A DNA stretch of 64,000 nucleotides from Ilex aquifolium (Eukaryota > Streptophyta > Magnoliopsida > Aquifoliales > Aquifoliaceae). The stretch covers positions 14,843,501 to 14,907,500 of the forward strand of contig OX637401.1 of NCBI GenBank assembly GCA_951799425.1, in the 5' to 3' direction. Position 1 is the first letter of the stretch; each line of letters begins with the position of its first letter. Positions 45,201 to 56,215 of the stretch are shown piece by piece. The position numbers were made by a program, and so were the translations under genes. Below the pieces are notes generated by a model that was not told the origin of the DNA, did not search any database, and saw nothing but the letters and a program-made list of their open reading frames with translations.

Positions 45201-45486
45201 ATTTCCAAGTATAAGGAGCTGGTGGGGGTGGTGATTTCAAAATAGGTGGTGGTGGTGGTGGTGATGATTTCCAAGTATAAGGTGGTGGTGTGGGTGGTGA
45301 TTTCCAAGTATAAGGTGGGGGCGGTGACTTGGGATGGAAAGGAAAAGGTGGTAAAGATGGAAGTGGTGGAAAATATGGAAACTGAATGGGCATTTTAGCT
45401 GCCACATTCATGGCCATCAAGCAGATGACTAAGGTGTACAGTGCCATTGGTGGCCAAAGCGGCTTCGGCCAAACAGGCTTTTCCAT
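42233..45486 (-). CDS. Proline-rich cell-wall protein, copy 3 (extensin/AGP-like HRGP, one frameshift)
   Basis: Probably a secreted hydroxyproline-rich wall glycoprotein. The ATG at 45486 gives MEKPVWPKPLWPPMALYTLV, and the hydrophobic stretch MALYTLVICLMAMNVAA looks like a signal peptide. Next come blocks such as SPPPPYTWK, SSPPPPYFVT and SILKSPPPP (extensin-type SP3-5 with tyrosines). Then about 800 residues are rich in SPSPSPLPP (AGP-type), and the C-terminus carries KLPKSPPPP repeats ending PPLPIY. A 17-nt interval at 45092-45108, where 18 would keep frame, shifts the frame after about 126 codons. The downstream frame then stays open for about 953 codons. That suggests a very recent loss or a sequence error. 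The TATA box and poly(A) signal are intact. Confidence 0.75.
42930..44680. repeat. Higher-order repeats of about 570-594 bp in gene copy 3
   Basis: The landmark GTGAAAATTTAAATAGGTCA occurs at 42937, 43531 and 44101, spacings of 594 and 570 bp. Each period encodes ALASDLFKFSP, then LPP, SSPSQSPLPP, LLPPDS-NSPP and PNLPKSPPSP blocks. Both periods are multiples of three (198 and 190 codons), so length change by unequal exchange keeps frame. A fourth, more diverged landmark is at about 44740. Confidence 0.8.
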
Positions 45487-45552
45487 ATCTGGAAACACTT
45501 GGAAGTAAGGTATGAAGGCTGCTTGATGGAGAACTAGATGAGAGGCGAACCC

Positions 45553-45560
45553 TATTTATA
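45553..45560 (-). promoter_or_regulatory. TATA box of copy 3
   Basis: TATAAATA on the minus strand, 67 to 74 bp upstream of the ATG at 45486. Confidence 0.65.
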
Positions 45561-46355
45561 GTGGCCACAGAGAGACACTTATTTAATGAAGTCTACGAAG
45601 TTTCTACCGATTTCAATTACTAGGATAAGTTTAGGTATGTCAAAAGAAAAAGCAAAACCAGCACCATATCAAAAATTAAACAGCTAATCTTGGTTTGTTG
45701 CAAGACCATTATCAAAAATTTACTTTTCAAGACCATCACTAATCTTTTCGTCCCAGTGTAAAGCTCTTTATTGTATTATATAATCAATGGTTACCACAGT
45801 GGCATCATAGCTTTATCCTTTGGTTACATTAGTTGATTGACTTGTTTCATTAATTTGTTTGGTAATAGATAACTATCACAATATGTACCATGTGAAGTCC
45901 TGGTTGCATGCAAATCTTGATGCATTTAAAAAATCATCCACAAATCGCATGGATCAATTACACGTGAGTGTTATAGGACAAATAAGACTCGAACTTAGAA
46001 TGTGGGGTTTATGCCTCAACCTATGTTTGATCGTGAACTAATCCGCGCAATATTCAGTGCCATTGAGAGCAATTAATTTATTTTGTATCTCTGCATGAGA
46101 GAAAATATATTTATTTGTTCCAATAAAAACCCAGGAAAAAAAAAAAGAAGAAAACAAAATAATCTAGGTAAGTAGGTCAGTTAAACCTTGCGGAAGGAAA
46201 AAAAAAAAAAAAGTAGGTCTGTTAGAAACTTCTAGCTAATGGTACAACTATGGTCCATATCTACTTCAAATGCGCAAGTAGAAGGTAAGTTGTACGTCAA
46301 GTAAAGGGAAGGAGGCAAGTCCCCCTCCAGCCATAAACATATGAAAATTTAATTT
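45561..46355. other. Upstream flank of gene copy 3
   Basis: Aligns with 112-346 plus 912-1440 of unit 1, without the mini-Helitron. Has extra A-runs near 46135 and 46199. No gene. Confidence 0.65.
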
Positions 46356-46434
46356 AAAAGTAGTTCAAGTGGTAATAGAGACAAGTTTTAAATTCAGATA
46401 TTTTGAGTTTGAATCTTGATAATCCCTTAGGTCA
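46356..46434 (+). mobile_element. 5' part of the SINE, unit 3 (truncated)
   Basis: About 80 bp homologous to the start of the SINE at 1441 and 20855, preceded by the TSD-like AAAATTTAATTT. It breaks off into unrelated sequence, so the 3' half is lost. Confidence 0.5.
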
Positions 46435-47451
46435 GACAGGAACAGAACCAAATGAGGGCTTAACCTCAAATTTTCAAAAATACCTTTTAGCCCTTTAGAT
46501 TTCAAAAAACTTTTTATATACCCCCTTAAATTTTCATAATTTTTTTTTATATATCTATTGTATTCAAATAAATTAAGTGGCCTTTAATAACCAAATGGTT
46601 AATGCTAATCAAATGGATGAGTGTTTTTTTATGGACAAATACATTAGCTAAAATTATTTTGATGATCGAAAAAAAGAAAGAAAGTTGTTTATATGATAAA
46701 TCATGCACTAATGATTAATTTGTCAAAAGTATCATGTAAAACTAATATTTAAGATAATTTATTCGTAATCACTACATCATGTCATAAGTAAAAGAATAAG
46801 TATATATATCTAAATACATATTTGTACTTACAATCATAAAATTTAATATGTGACAACTACTTATTCTTTTGTTTATGACATGATATATATATAAGGTAAT
46901 GCTTTTACAAGGTAAAGAATACCATTTGACCAAAAACCCGTTGATCAATTTTCTTATAATATAGTATAGGGAGAATTATACCCAGAGGTTTGTCACTTAA
47001 TCACTCAGACCCCTTAACATTTGAAATATTACACACAGACCCCCTAAGGTTTGTATGCGCGTACCACTTAGACCCCTACTGTAAATATATCCATTAATAA
47101 ATTATACCTAGACCCTCTTGAAGTTTGTACGTATATAATACTTAAACTTTTTAAATTTAAATTATTATACTTAGACAAAAAATAATCCAATCAAAGATAG
47201 AATATCAAATGTTTTAAATTTTAGAACTAAAATTCATGTTCTATTGTATAATTTATTGAAATAAAATCAAAAATAAAAATTCAATTTTTTCTTAAAAAAA
47301 TTGTAGTTAATATACAATTATACTATCTATTGGAATTTAAAATTAAATTTTAAAAATAGGATACAACAACACTAGCACATCATCACCATGTCATTTGTTC
47401 CCTCTTTTTTATCTTCTTTATTGATCAAGCTAACGTTATCCAAACGAAAAC
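46435..47451. other. Unit 3-specific replacement sequence
   Basis: About 1 kb with no counterpart in units 1 and 2. It takes the place of the SINE tail, flank and TA MITE. AT-rich, non-coding, no clear termini. CAGACC-type short repeats lie near 47015-47110. Confidence 0.55.
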
Positions 47452-47960
47452 TCTACACTTGAGAATGGTCCCTGTTTGTAGCTAAAATAGGTGGAGTGGC
47501 ACCTGCTATGGGGGTTAGGCTTTGGGTTATTTTATAATATTGGTCCAGCTAAGATGTTAGAGGCTCTATATGTTGATCTCCATTAGAGTTACTTCTTATT
47601 TTTCACATAATATCAAATTATAAAAAATATTTGTTTATCCATGAATATAGGCATTACAAAACATCTCCATATTGAAGTACAAACATCCCTAGTACACTGC
47701 TTTTAAAGGGTCTTCAACAAAAATAACAATTTGTGTAAGTAATCTAAAATCAGTTGTTAAACTAAATCTTGTATCCATTGAACCTCTAACTTTTTAATAT
47801 GATTCATTGTGAACAATCTGTCCAATTCCCTTACCTACCTTTTATCCCTCTTCTTTATAGCTAAACAAACCCTAACCCTAAAATATAGCCACCCCACCTC
47901 TTTTAATTTGCATTTAAGCCTAGTGGTTGGATGTATTCAGGGTAGTCATAGGACATTAGT
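47452..47960. other. End of duplicated upstream flank, unit 3
   Basis: Aligns with 2470-2740 and 3051-3235. Contains AACCCTAACCCTAAAA near 47867. Homology to units 1 and 2 stops at about 47960, the right edge of the segmental duplication. Confidence 0.65.
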
Positions 47961-48543
47961 ATATTTATTATTTCAAAATACAAATTTTTAGTATATTTAT
48001 ACATAATTATTTGAATTGTTATTTTATATAATTTAGAATAATAATAGTTACCGCCGGTTGTATATGATGACTTTCAAATTTTAACGGTTTATTGTTGCTG
48101 TTGGAGTGTCTGCTAGAAATCTGTCAAACCTACCCAAGTTTTGAAGGAATTCAAACTTCTAAATTATTTAATGGGTGAACCGATGCATCCATTGCCTTTA
48201 CAGTAGTATTAAATTATAACTCATGCAAAGGCACTTCAAGCATTACACCGGTTGGACATGTGTTATTGGAATTCAACCATCACTTTAAATCATTGCATCT
48301 TTACCTTTGTTATTTAATGCTTCGGTGGACTATTGGAGATTATTAAGTTTCCAGATTATGCATAAAAATAGAAAAAACCAGAGATAGAGGACTACTGTTG
48401 AACAATGAACATAGAAATCAAAAAGCATACTGGTTTTTGATTATCCTTATACTACATTCTGATACACAAGCCTTTCTCTCAATATACCAGTCTAAGTATC
48501 CCGTGTCTTGTAATTTTTCATTCGATTTGGAAACGATCAAGAG
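47961..48543. other. Unassigned sequence
   Basis: No gene or repeat recognised. One 86-residue frame at 48398-48658 has no recognisable motif. Confidence 0.45.
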
Positions 48544-48996
48544 TGTTCATAACACCCCTACATTTGCGAGTGCAAGCTCGTGGAGAAACGATAATCGAAT
48601 CCTAGGTGAGCAAGTAAAATGGAATCCTACTAGGCTTTTTGCTCATCTTATGCTATGAAATTTTTCATATTTCGGTATTTAGGAGGATCTCAGACTAGGT
48701 GAGCAAGTAAAATGGGATGCAGATGCAGATCAGGATATTGTTCCAGATTTTGAGGCTTAGAGATGCTTATTTAGTTTATGATTCTGAATTATGGATGTTT
48801 TGAGATATTCTTCTATCAGTTAGTTGAGGGATTGTTATTTTGACTTTAAGGGGTTATTATGTTTGATTTGGGATTTGTTTACTTATCTATTAGATAAATG
48901 ATAATTTTATTATTTTCATGATTCATTTAGTATGCTCTCATGGTTGAATGATGTATAAATAGTTAATGTATTTGAATGTCAAATTGGGGTGTTACA
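48544..48996 (+). mobile_element. 5' LTR of chromovirus-like gypsy element
   Basis: Starts near TGTTCATAACACCCC and ends TTGGGGTGTTACA, the inverted end pair typical of plant gypsy LTRs. A PBS follows within 5 nt. The start is inferred from the matching CACCCC, so it may be off. Confidence 0.55.
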
Positions 48997-49000
48997 GATT

Positions 49001-49012
49001 TGGTATCAGATA
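49001..49012 (+). promoter_or_regulatory. Primer-binding site of gypsy element
   Basis: TGGTATCAGATA against canonical TGGTATCAGAGC, 5 nt after the LTR end. Confidence 0.65.
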
Positions 49013-50121
49013 TTAGGAATTAGGTCTTATATGGGAGCTGTAGGTTTTGGATTACCCATTTGAGATTTACGTATAGGTTAGAAGAAACTCTAGGCTTGAA
49101 TATTCTTGGATTTGTGTGCTTATAAGATAAGTGTGAGTAGATACTTACTTAGGTTAGGGATTACTTATATATTCGAATTCTTGTGGTTTAGCTAGCTTGG
49201 GAGAATTGATGTACTTTTTGGGATAGAAATGCTAGCTATCTACCATGTCTTTATGTATTATTTTAGGCAACGGGTGGTATTTTATTTTCGGTTAGTAAAT
49301 GACACTTGACATGAATCTTAAAGGCATTGAGTTTTGTTTATGAAGTATAAGTTTTGGGTTATCCTTTGGGTCGTTGGTATTTATGATGAAAGGGTATGAA
49401 ATTAAATTTAAGTATCCTAATTTAACAAGAGATAGAATGTTATTTGGTTATTATTTTATGATTGGTGATGGTGACACTTTATAGTACTGAAGACCATACA
49501 ATTCTATAATACGATCAAAGTATTTTGAAGCTCGCAAGGGATGACAAAATATGATGAGGTTATTGCTTCAAGTTAAGTCGATTGTGGTGCTTACCGGATT
49601 CTTAGAGTTGCCTAAACTTTTAGAAAACAAAGAAGTGTGGTAATTTCATTTGTTGTATGTAGACAATGTAAACTAGGGCATCCCTAGGACAATCAAGATT
49701 TAGTGTAGAAAGGGTTATATTAAGTTATGGGAAAGACTTGGAAAGCTAGAAAATTGAGGAGCAATTGGGATTTTTGCCTTATGGTGGAAAAACTTTGAGA
49801 GTCATATATCTTCCCCTAACATTAGTATGATGTTCAAATATGGTCAATTGAATGAATATGATGAAATAACCACGAACGGGTGTTAATTCTAAGTAAAAGG
49901 GTAGAAATTATGGTTATGCTTCTTAGACGACTTGGAGATCATTCTATAATCACATATTTAAGGTTACCAATTTTGGTTTTAGAATGTTAAGGTTATTTTG
50001 GAAGCATTAGTTACATAGAAATGTCATTAGCAATATACTCATTGAGGACATTAGGTAATCTTATTTCACTGTGGGCTTAGTTCATTACCCATAGACTCTC
50101 TTAAGTTATTACCTATACCCA
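49013..50121 (+). mobile_element. Decayed internal region of gypsy element, left part
   Basis: Follows the PBS and is cut by the Mutator-like element. No frame longer than about 60 codons and no confident gag motif. One short CRQCKLGHP near 49665 is only suggestive of a zinc knuckle. Confidence 0.45.
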
Positions 50122-50130
50122 TAAATTTTA

Positions 50131-50242
50131 GGGTAAAATGCAAAAAACCTCCATGTACTAAGTTTTGATCTCACTTCACCTCCTCTACTTTTACGGTTCC
50201 ACTTAACCCTCTCCAACTTAAAAAAAAAACTACAAAACTAAC
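50131..50242 (+). repeat. Left TIR of MULE
   Basis: About 112 bp, matching the complement of 56094-56206 with small differences, from GGGTAAAATGC to CTACAAAACTAAC. Confidence 0.88.
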
Positions 50243-50326
50243 TTGCCGTCACAGATACTGTGAAAGTACTAAATTACCCTTATATTAATAAGTTCAGCAA
50301 CCCACCCACCAAGGAATGAAGAACTT

Positions 50327-50327
<1 letters not shown>

Positions 50328-50362
<35 letters not shown>
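50328..50362. repeat. (CT)n microsatellite in MULE leader
   Basis: A CT run of about 35 bp, followed by further CT-rich sequence to about 50395. Confidence 0.85.
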
Positions 50363-50365
<3 letters not shown>

Positions 50366-50639
50366 CTCTCATTCTATCTCACTCTCTCTCAATCTGACAT
50401 TGTCGCTACAACTTCGTGAATCTTAAAGACTTATTTGTTGATATTGTGGAAGAACAAGTAAAGATTGTGGAAGAGAAGATCAAAAGTTAGATCAGACGAA
50501 CAAGGTTAGTATATTGTAACCCTAATCTCTATGTTTTTCTTAATATTTGATAAATCAAACAGATTAAAGTGTGTGACATGTTGCTGGTGATTTTGACTAT
50601 TTTGATATTAAAATTTTTAAAAAAAATTGGTATTTTTCA

Positions 50640-51075
50640 TTTTACCCTTTTGAGTTGAAAGGGGTCTGCACTGATTTAGGATATTCTGGAAGGATGTGTT
50701 TGTTTTATAGGGTTGTAGAATGTGATTTTGATATGGGGCTAATAGAGCTTGTGTCTGACAGAGAGGTTGAGGATTTGTTGAGTTTCTATAGGACCTCAAA
50801 TGTGATTCCTTTCTATGTGATGACTGAACCACTGCATGTGGTCAATGACAATTTCTTTATAGAGGAAGATGATGGAAGTGTGGACGATGATTATTGTGAT
50901 TAGGATATGGATGAGGACAGTGACCAAGTTAGTTTGGATTCAGATGATCTTGATGAACTAAGCAAGGAGGAGATTGAGAAGCAAGGTGAGGGTGACATAT
51001 TTAGAAAGGGGATGGGACATAATAATGAAGAAGAAGAAGGAGCTGAGGCTCAAGGAGAAGTTTATTGCAAGGACT
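50640..51075 (+). pseudogene. MULE transposase N-terminal fragment
   Basis: The frame around 50655-50903 reads GVCTDLGYSGRMCLFYRVVE, then LIELVSDREVEDLLSFYR and EPLHVVND. This resembles the PB1-like N-terminal region of MuDR-type transposases (ELGY, then a D-V-LEL or D-EV-D block), followed by an acidic stretch. A TAG at 50901 and frame changes follow. The DDE catalytic and zinc-finger regions are absent. Family recognition is from memory. Confidence 0.6.
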
Positions 51076-51454
51076 AATAGATATAAAGTACTAGTTGATG
51101 ATAGATGATACTCTGATCTTGAGAAGGATGATGACCTTTATAGTTTAAATGACTCCTCAACTAATGATGATAGATGTTATGGATTCCCAGATAAATTAAG
51201 AATTTTGAGATGATGCCATGAAGTAGATCTAGGGTACAAAAATCTGAATATCAAAATCAACTCAAGAACAATAAAATTAATTAAAAAATACATAAATAAC
51301 ATAACTAATAAATAAATACATAATTAACATACCAAGTCTTGGGTTCTTGTGAATAGTAGTAAGATCTCCTCCACTTTCTTACAAAAAATATGTGGATGGG
51401 AGAGGCAATGGAGTTCTTATATAAATGCCCTAAAGGGAAAATATGTCCTATAAT
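51076..51454. other. MULE interior without recognisable coding
   Basis: AT-rich sequence between the transposase fragment and the hAT insertion. Nothing recognised. Confidence 0.45.
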
Positions 51455-52101
51455 CAGTGTGTTAAACTTGGGCTGGCTTAGCCTAGTGGGTCGACCCTGT
51501 GAACTGGGCTGGTTCACATAAAAGACCGTTTGTGCATAGAAACCGGGATCAAATCGTTGAACCGGTCAAAAATCGGTGAACCCGTGTGAACCGGGTGAGT
51601 TGAACCAAACCGTACAGTTTAATTTAATTTGTATAAATGTGAGATTTTTTGCACTTTTTGGGCATTTTGTGTTTTAGCCCGTTTGTTTTGCCCTAAATCG
51701 CTCTAGACCAGACCAGCGATTGAGCAACAACCTCCACCAGTGACTCGATTCTCCAGTCCAGTCTTCAGTAGCAGCGACTCCAGTCCGCCGCCAGCACACA
51801 GGCAGCATCGACTCCAATCCACTTTCTAGCACCAGCAGCGACTCTAGTCTAGTGATTGTGGACAGAACCAGTGACGAGGTGAGTTCCCCCCCCCCCCCCT
51901 CTCTCTCTCTCCTACAGTTATAGACTTACAGTTAGTCTGTGTAAGTCTCTCTCTGAGTGTCTACTGTGAGTTTTTCACTGCGAGCAAGAAAAGAAGTGAG
52001 CAACAAGCTCGAGTCCTCCATCCATCAGATCAGAGCTCCACCGAGTGACCATCAAGTCCTCCATTGAGTGACCATCATCGACTCACATCGTGCAGCTGGT
52101 C

Positions 52102-52141
<40 letters not shown>

Positions 52142-52882
52142 CAGTTACTGTAATTAGTCGCTATATTTTAGAATATGAGTTATGATGTAATTTTGATAAT
52201 TTTATGAGTTATGATGTAATTTTGATAATTTTATGAGTTATGATGCAATCTGATTTGTAGAATTCTGAATAAGTGTTTGATTATTTTACTAGCTATGATG
52301 CAATATGATTTGTAGAAGCTATTATCTTTTAAAATATGCTACAAGTGTTTTTCTGAACAAGTGCTTGTAATTTTACAAGATGCAATCTAAACAAGTACTT
52401 GATAATAGGCTATAGTGTTTTCTGAGTAAGTGGTTGATAATTTGCTCAAGCTAGGATCCCAAGACCTTTGAATCTTTGATTGATAATGCGTTATCCTACT
52501 CATATCTCTATCAGTGAAAAGTTGGGTTGATTATGTGTTTTTTATTTTAAAGGATAAAGAAAAGTTGCGAGTTTAGAGCTTGTGAAATTCTTGTGAAAAG
52601 TTGTGGGTTGATTACTGGTGTGAGCTTGTGAAATTCTCATTGTGTTTGACTGCAATGCATACATTTTAGAGTTTAGAGCATGTGAAATTCTTCTTGTGAG
52701 ATTGTTTGACTGCACTACATAAATTCTCCTTTGGGCTCTATTATTTTTATTTGTTGGGGTTTATAATTTTTTTATTGTCTTGTATCTTAGACTCTTAGTT
52801 TATAATTTAAAGCTTAAAGTTAGTGTGTTGTGTTGTGGGGTTTAATTACCTGTGGCTTTTTGGTTTTGGATGTCATATCATA
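51455..52882. other. hAT 5' region upstream of transposase
   Basis: Contains a C-run (about 51887-51898), a CT microsatellite (about 52108-52138) and a tandemly repeated GAGTTATGATGTAATTTTGA near 52178-52240. Probably leader or intron sequence. No separate gene. Confidence 0.5.
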
Positions 52883-55245
52883 ATGTCTTCATTCGAAACA
52901 CCAATTGAATCTCAATCTACACCAACTAACTCTACACCAATTAGCGCTACACCAAATTCTTCTTCTACAAAAGTTGCAGTGAGAGGGAAGACTGACCCTG
53001 AATGGGCACATTATCGGGAAGACTCTGTCTCTTCAAAAGGGGAAAGAATTTGATTTGTATGTATTGCCACAAGGTAATTAAGGGAGGAGGTATCAATAGA
53101 TTCAAGCAACATTTAGCAGAGATTAAATGAGAAGTAGAATGATGTACTATATGCCCTCCCAATGTTAGTTATGAGATGAGATCGCTTCTAGAAAGTATTG
53201 TGAACAAGAAAAGAAAGACATAACAAGGTTATGATGAAATGAATCCATAAGGACCAGAGTTTAGGAATTATGAAGAGCAGGAATATATGCAAGAAAAAGA
53301 TGATGTTCAAGAAATTCCATCCTCTTATAAAGCAAAAGGCATTTTCATTGGTGGAAGTCAAGGTAAATCAATACCTAACAAGGATGCAGGAAGAAAAGGT
53401 AAAACAATTGGCCCTTACTTTGTACCAAGGACTACCCCTGGTTCTCAGCCTACTATCAAAAGGATTTTGCAAAGTAAGGAGGCAAAAGAGAGGTGTGATC
53501 TTGCGGTTTCCAAATGGATAATGGATGCTTGCATTCCCTTTAATGCCGTGAATTCCATGTATTATCAGCCTATGTTAGATGCAATTACTGGTTTTGGTGG
53601 TGGTTATAAGGGCCCTAATCTTCGTGACTTGCGTGATTATTTGTTGAACAAGAACGTTGAGGAAGTCAAAAATTTTGTCCATAGTTTTCAAACCACATGG
53701 AAAGAGATTGGTTGTACTATCATGACTAATGGGTGGACAGATCAATGTAGGATAACATTGATTAATTTATTGGTTTATTGCCCTAGAGGAACAGTGTTTT
53801 TAAAGACTGTTGATGCTTCCGATGTTTCTAAGACAACAGATCTGCTATATAAGTTATTTAAGGAAGTTTTGTTACAAGTTGGAGTAGAAAATGTGGTGCA
53901 CATAGTGACTGATAACGCTGCCAATTATGTTGCTACTGGGAGGTTATTGGAGCAGGAGTTTCTCACAATATCTTAGTCACCATGTGCAGCTCATTGTTTG
54001 AATTTGATGCTACAAGACATTGGCAAGTTGGATGAGGTAAATCATTTTGTGTCCTAGGCTTCAAAGATTACAAAATATATATATAATCATTGATTTCCAT
54101 TACATTTGATGAGGAAGCACACTAGTGGAAGGGAAATAATTCGGCTTGCTCCTACACGCTTTGTAACCAATTTCATTGCATTGCAAAGTACTTTAGCTCA
54201 AAAGGATGTCTTATGAGCTACGGTGACATCAAGGGAATGGACTATGTCAGCATATGAGAAGGATAGCAAAGGAAAAAAAATCCGTTGACAATGTGTTGGA
54301 TTCTTGTTTTTGGAAAGAATGTGCTATTATTGTCCAACTCAAAGAGCCTCTTGTGCGTGTGCTACGCCTTGTTGATAGTGATGATACACCTTCAATGGGC
54401 TACTTGTATATGGCTATGCATAAAGCTAGGGAGAAGTTGGTGAAAAGATTTTAGAGAAGGAAGAAAAGAGTAGATGTTTACTTGAGAATCATTGATAGTC
54501 GTTGGGATCGTCAACTTCATAAAAATCTTCATGCTGCTGGTTATTGGTTGAACCCAACTAATCAATATAAGTCAGATGAGATGGCAAATCATCGAAAAAC
54601 TATTTCAAGGCTGTTGGATGTCATTGAGATATATGCTTATGGAAATCCCAGTTTGAGTAGTAAGTTGACAAATGAGATGAAATTGTTCAGAAATGCAGGA
54701 GACTTTGGGCGAGTAACTGCTATAAGCAATTGAGATACGATGATTCCCAGTATTTAAAATATTTAGCCTAATTCAAGTTATATACTTCACTTTTGCTGTT
54801 AACATTTGATTGTGATTCATTACATTATTAAATGCAGATGAGTGCTGGTTGTGCTATGGAAGTAGCGCACCAAACTTACAAAAAAATTAGCCATTCGTGT
54901 CTCAAGCCAAACATGCAGTTCTTCCCGTTGCAAACAAAGTTGGAGTGTATTTGAACACATCCATTCTAAGAAAAGAAATAGGTTGGAGCATCAAAGGCTT
55001 AATGACCTTGTTTATGTTCACTACAATTACAGATTGCAACAAATGTACATAATTTTTATTAGCATTTTACTACAATTATGGTCAGTTTATTAACGTATGT
55101 AATTTTCACCTTGTAAATGATTGTGTGTAGGAATTGCTTGAGGGGTAGAAATTATGATCCTATTGCCTTTGAAGATTTCACAAATAATGCCTAATGGATT
55201 TTAGAGGATGAGCCTCCAACTTTAAAGTGGATGAAGTAGAAACTT
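52883..55245 (+). pseudogene. hAT transposase (BED finger, DUF659, C-terminal dimerisation), broken
   Basis: From the ATG at 52883: MSSFETPIES, then DPEWAHYRED. After a frameshift comes a BED-type finger, CMYCHKVIKGGGINRFKQHL. After four in-frame stops there is a 229-codon block (53287-53976) with FVHSFQTTWKEIGCTIMTNG, WTDQ and HIVTDNAANYVATGRLLEQE (DUF659/catalytic core), then CAAHCLNLMLQDIGK. Next is 54254-54733 with FWKECA, MGYLYMAMHKA and DRQLHKNLHAAGYWLNP. A final frame, SWSVFEHIHSKKRNRLEHQR (about 54945-55005), is the dimerisation domain. At least six stops or frame changes make it inactive. It is complete in outline and typical in length. Confidence 0.85.
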
Positions 55246-56023
55246 TTAGTCGTGAACATTGCATTACTTCTATGACAGGCTTTTACTTTTATGAACATTG
55301 TTATCTCATATTTGGGATTTTGTACTTGTAACTTATGAATTGTTGTATTTTACTTTTCATTTGTATATTTTATGTTTGTTAAAGATTGTGAACTTGTGGA
55401 TTGTTTATTGCAATAAGAGCATTATGAATTGTGGTATTGAACTTGTGGCTTGTTTGGGATTCTTATTGTTCATTATATATAATTGGGTTGTAGATTAGTT
55501 AATTGATAGTAGTGGTAATATTTGTATTTTCAAGTGGAACTAGGCAGTAGTTAGATAATTTATTTTCAGTTTTTTTTATTTGAGTCCTTATGCTATGCTC
55601 ATGTGTTTTGTTTTGTTTTCATGTGTCTTGCTTACTACAGTTTGAGTTTGAAGTTTGAACTCTGAAGAGTGCAAATTACATGGATTATGCTTAGATTGAT
55701 ACATTGTCAAAGAGTTGGATTTAGACTTGGAGCCTTGAACTTCAATAGAGGTATTTTTCTCTACTTAACTTTATAAGTTGTATTGAAAATTGAATACATT
55801 GAAATTGGATACATGTTTGATGATTTTTCTCTACTTAACTTTACATGTTTGATGTTATTTTTTATAATTATTGTGATTTTTTTAGCCTATTTATTAGTAT
55901 TTATAATTATTTTTTAATTTTTATTATATTACCGGTCCGACCAGTGACCCAACGATTGAACCAGTAACCCATTGACCCGGTCCCTTTGACGGGTTGATGT
56001 CCGAGCTGTGTTTTAAAACTATG
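55246..56023. other. hAT 3' region
   Basis: Non-coding 3' part of the hAT. The right terminal CCGGTC-rich segment lies at about 55930-56023. Confidence 0.55.
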
Positions 56024-56093
56024 CATATAACCATGTTTGATAGGTGGGAAAACATGTTACATAATTCTCACTTGCCAGTATTTGACGAAATCT

Positions 56094-56206
56094 GTTAGTT
56101 TTGTAGTTTTTTTCGAAGTTGGAGGGGGTTAAGTGGAACTTGTAAAATTAGAGGGGGTGAAGTGAGATCGAGGCTTAGTACAGGGGTTTTTCTAGCATTT
56201 TTACCC
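56094..56206 (-). repeat. Right TIR of MULE
   Basis: The inverted partner of 50131-50242. Confidence 0.88.
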
Positions 56207-56215
56207 TAAATTTTA

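Larger units (their letters stand above)
51455..56023 (+). mobile_element. hAT element with decayed transposase, 4.6 kb
   Basis: Degenerate terminal repeats: CAGTGTGTTAAACTTGGGCT on the left, and the complement of CATAGTTTTAAAACACAGCT on the right. Flanks CCTATAAT (51447-51454) and CATATAAC (56024-56031) match at six of eight positions, a decayed 8-bp TSD. The hAT transposase frames inside support the call. The CCGGTC/GACCGG-rich ends resemble other DUF659-type plant hATs. Confidence 0.75.
50131..56206 (+). mobile_element. Mutator-like element (MULE), 6.1 kb, with nested hAT
   Basis: Terminal inverted repeats of about 112 bp (50131-50242 and 56094-56206) begin GGGTAAAATGC and end GCATTTTTACCC. 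A perfect 9-bp TSD, TAAATTTTA, flanks it (50122-50130 and 56207-56215). These are MULE hallmarks. The 5' part keeps a fragment of MULE transposase (50640-51075), but the catalytic part is gone. A hAT element occupies 51455-56023. The MULE lies within the decayed gypsy region. Confidence 0.92.

Noticed and set aside
45025..45498. Frameshift in gene copy 3 as an intron
   Set aside because: The repeat units run on without GT...AG borders, and one missing base explains the change.
46440..46465. CAGGAACAGAACCA as a hAT left terminus
   Set aside because: The match to CAGGGGCGGAGCCA is weak, and no right end or 8-bp TSD was found.
52823..53053. Small 76-codon frame as an independent gene
   Set aside because: It is the first part of the hAT transposase, and its homology continues in other frames.
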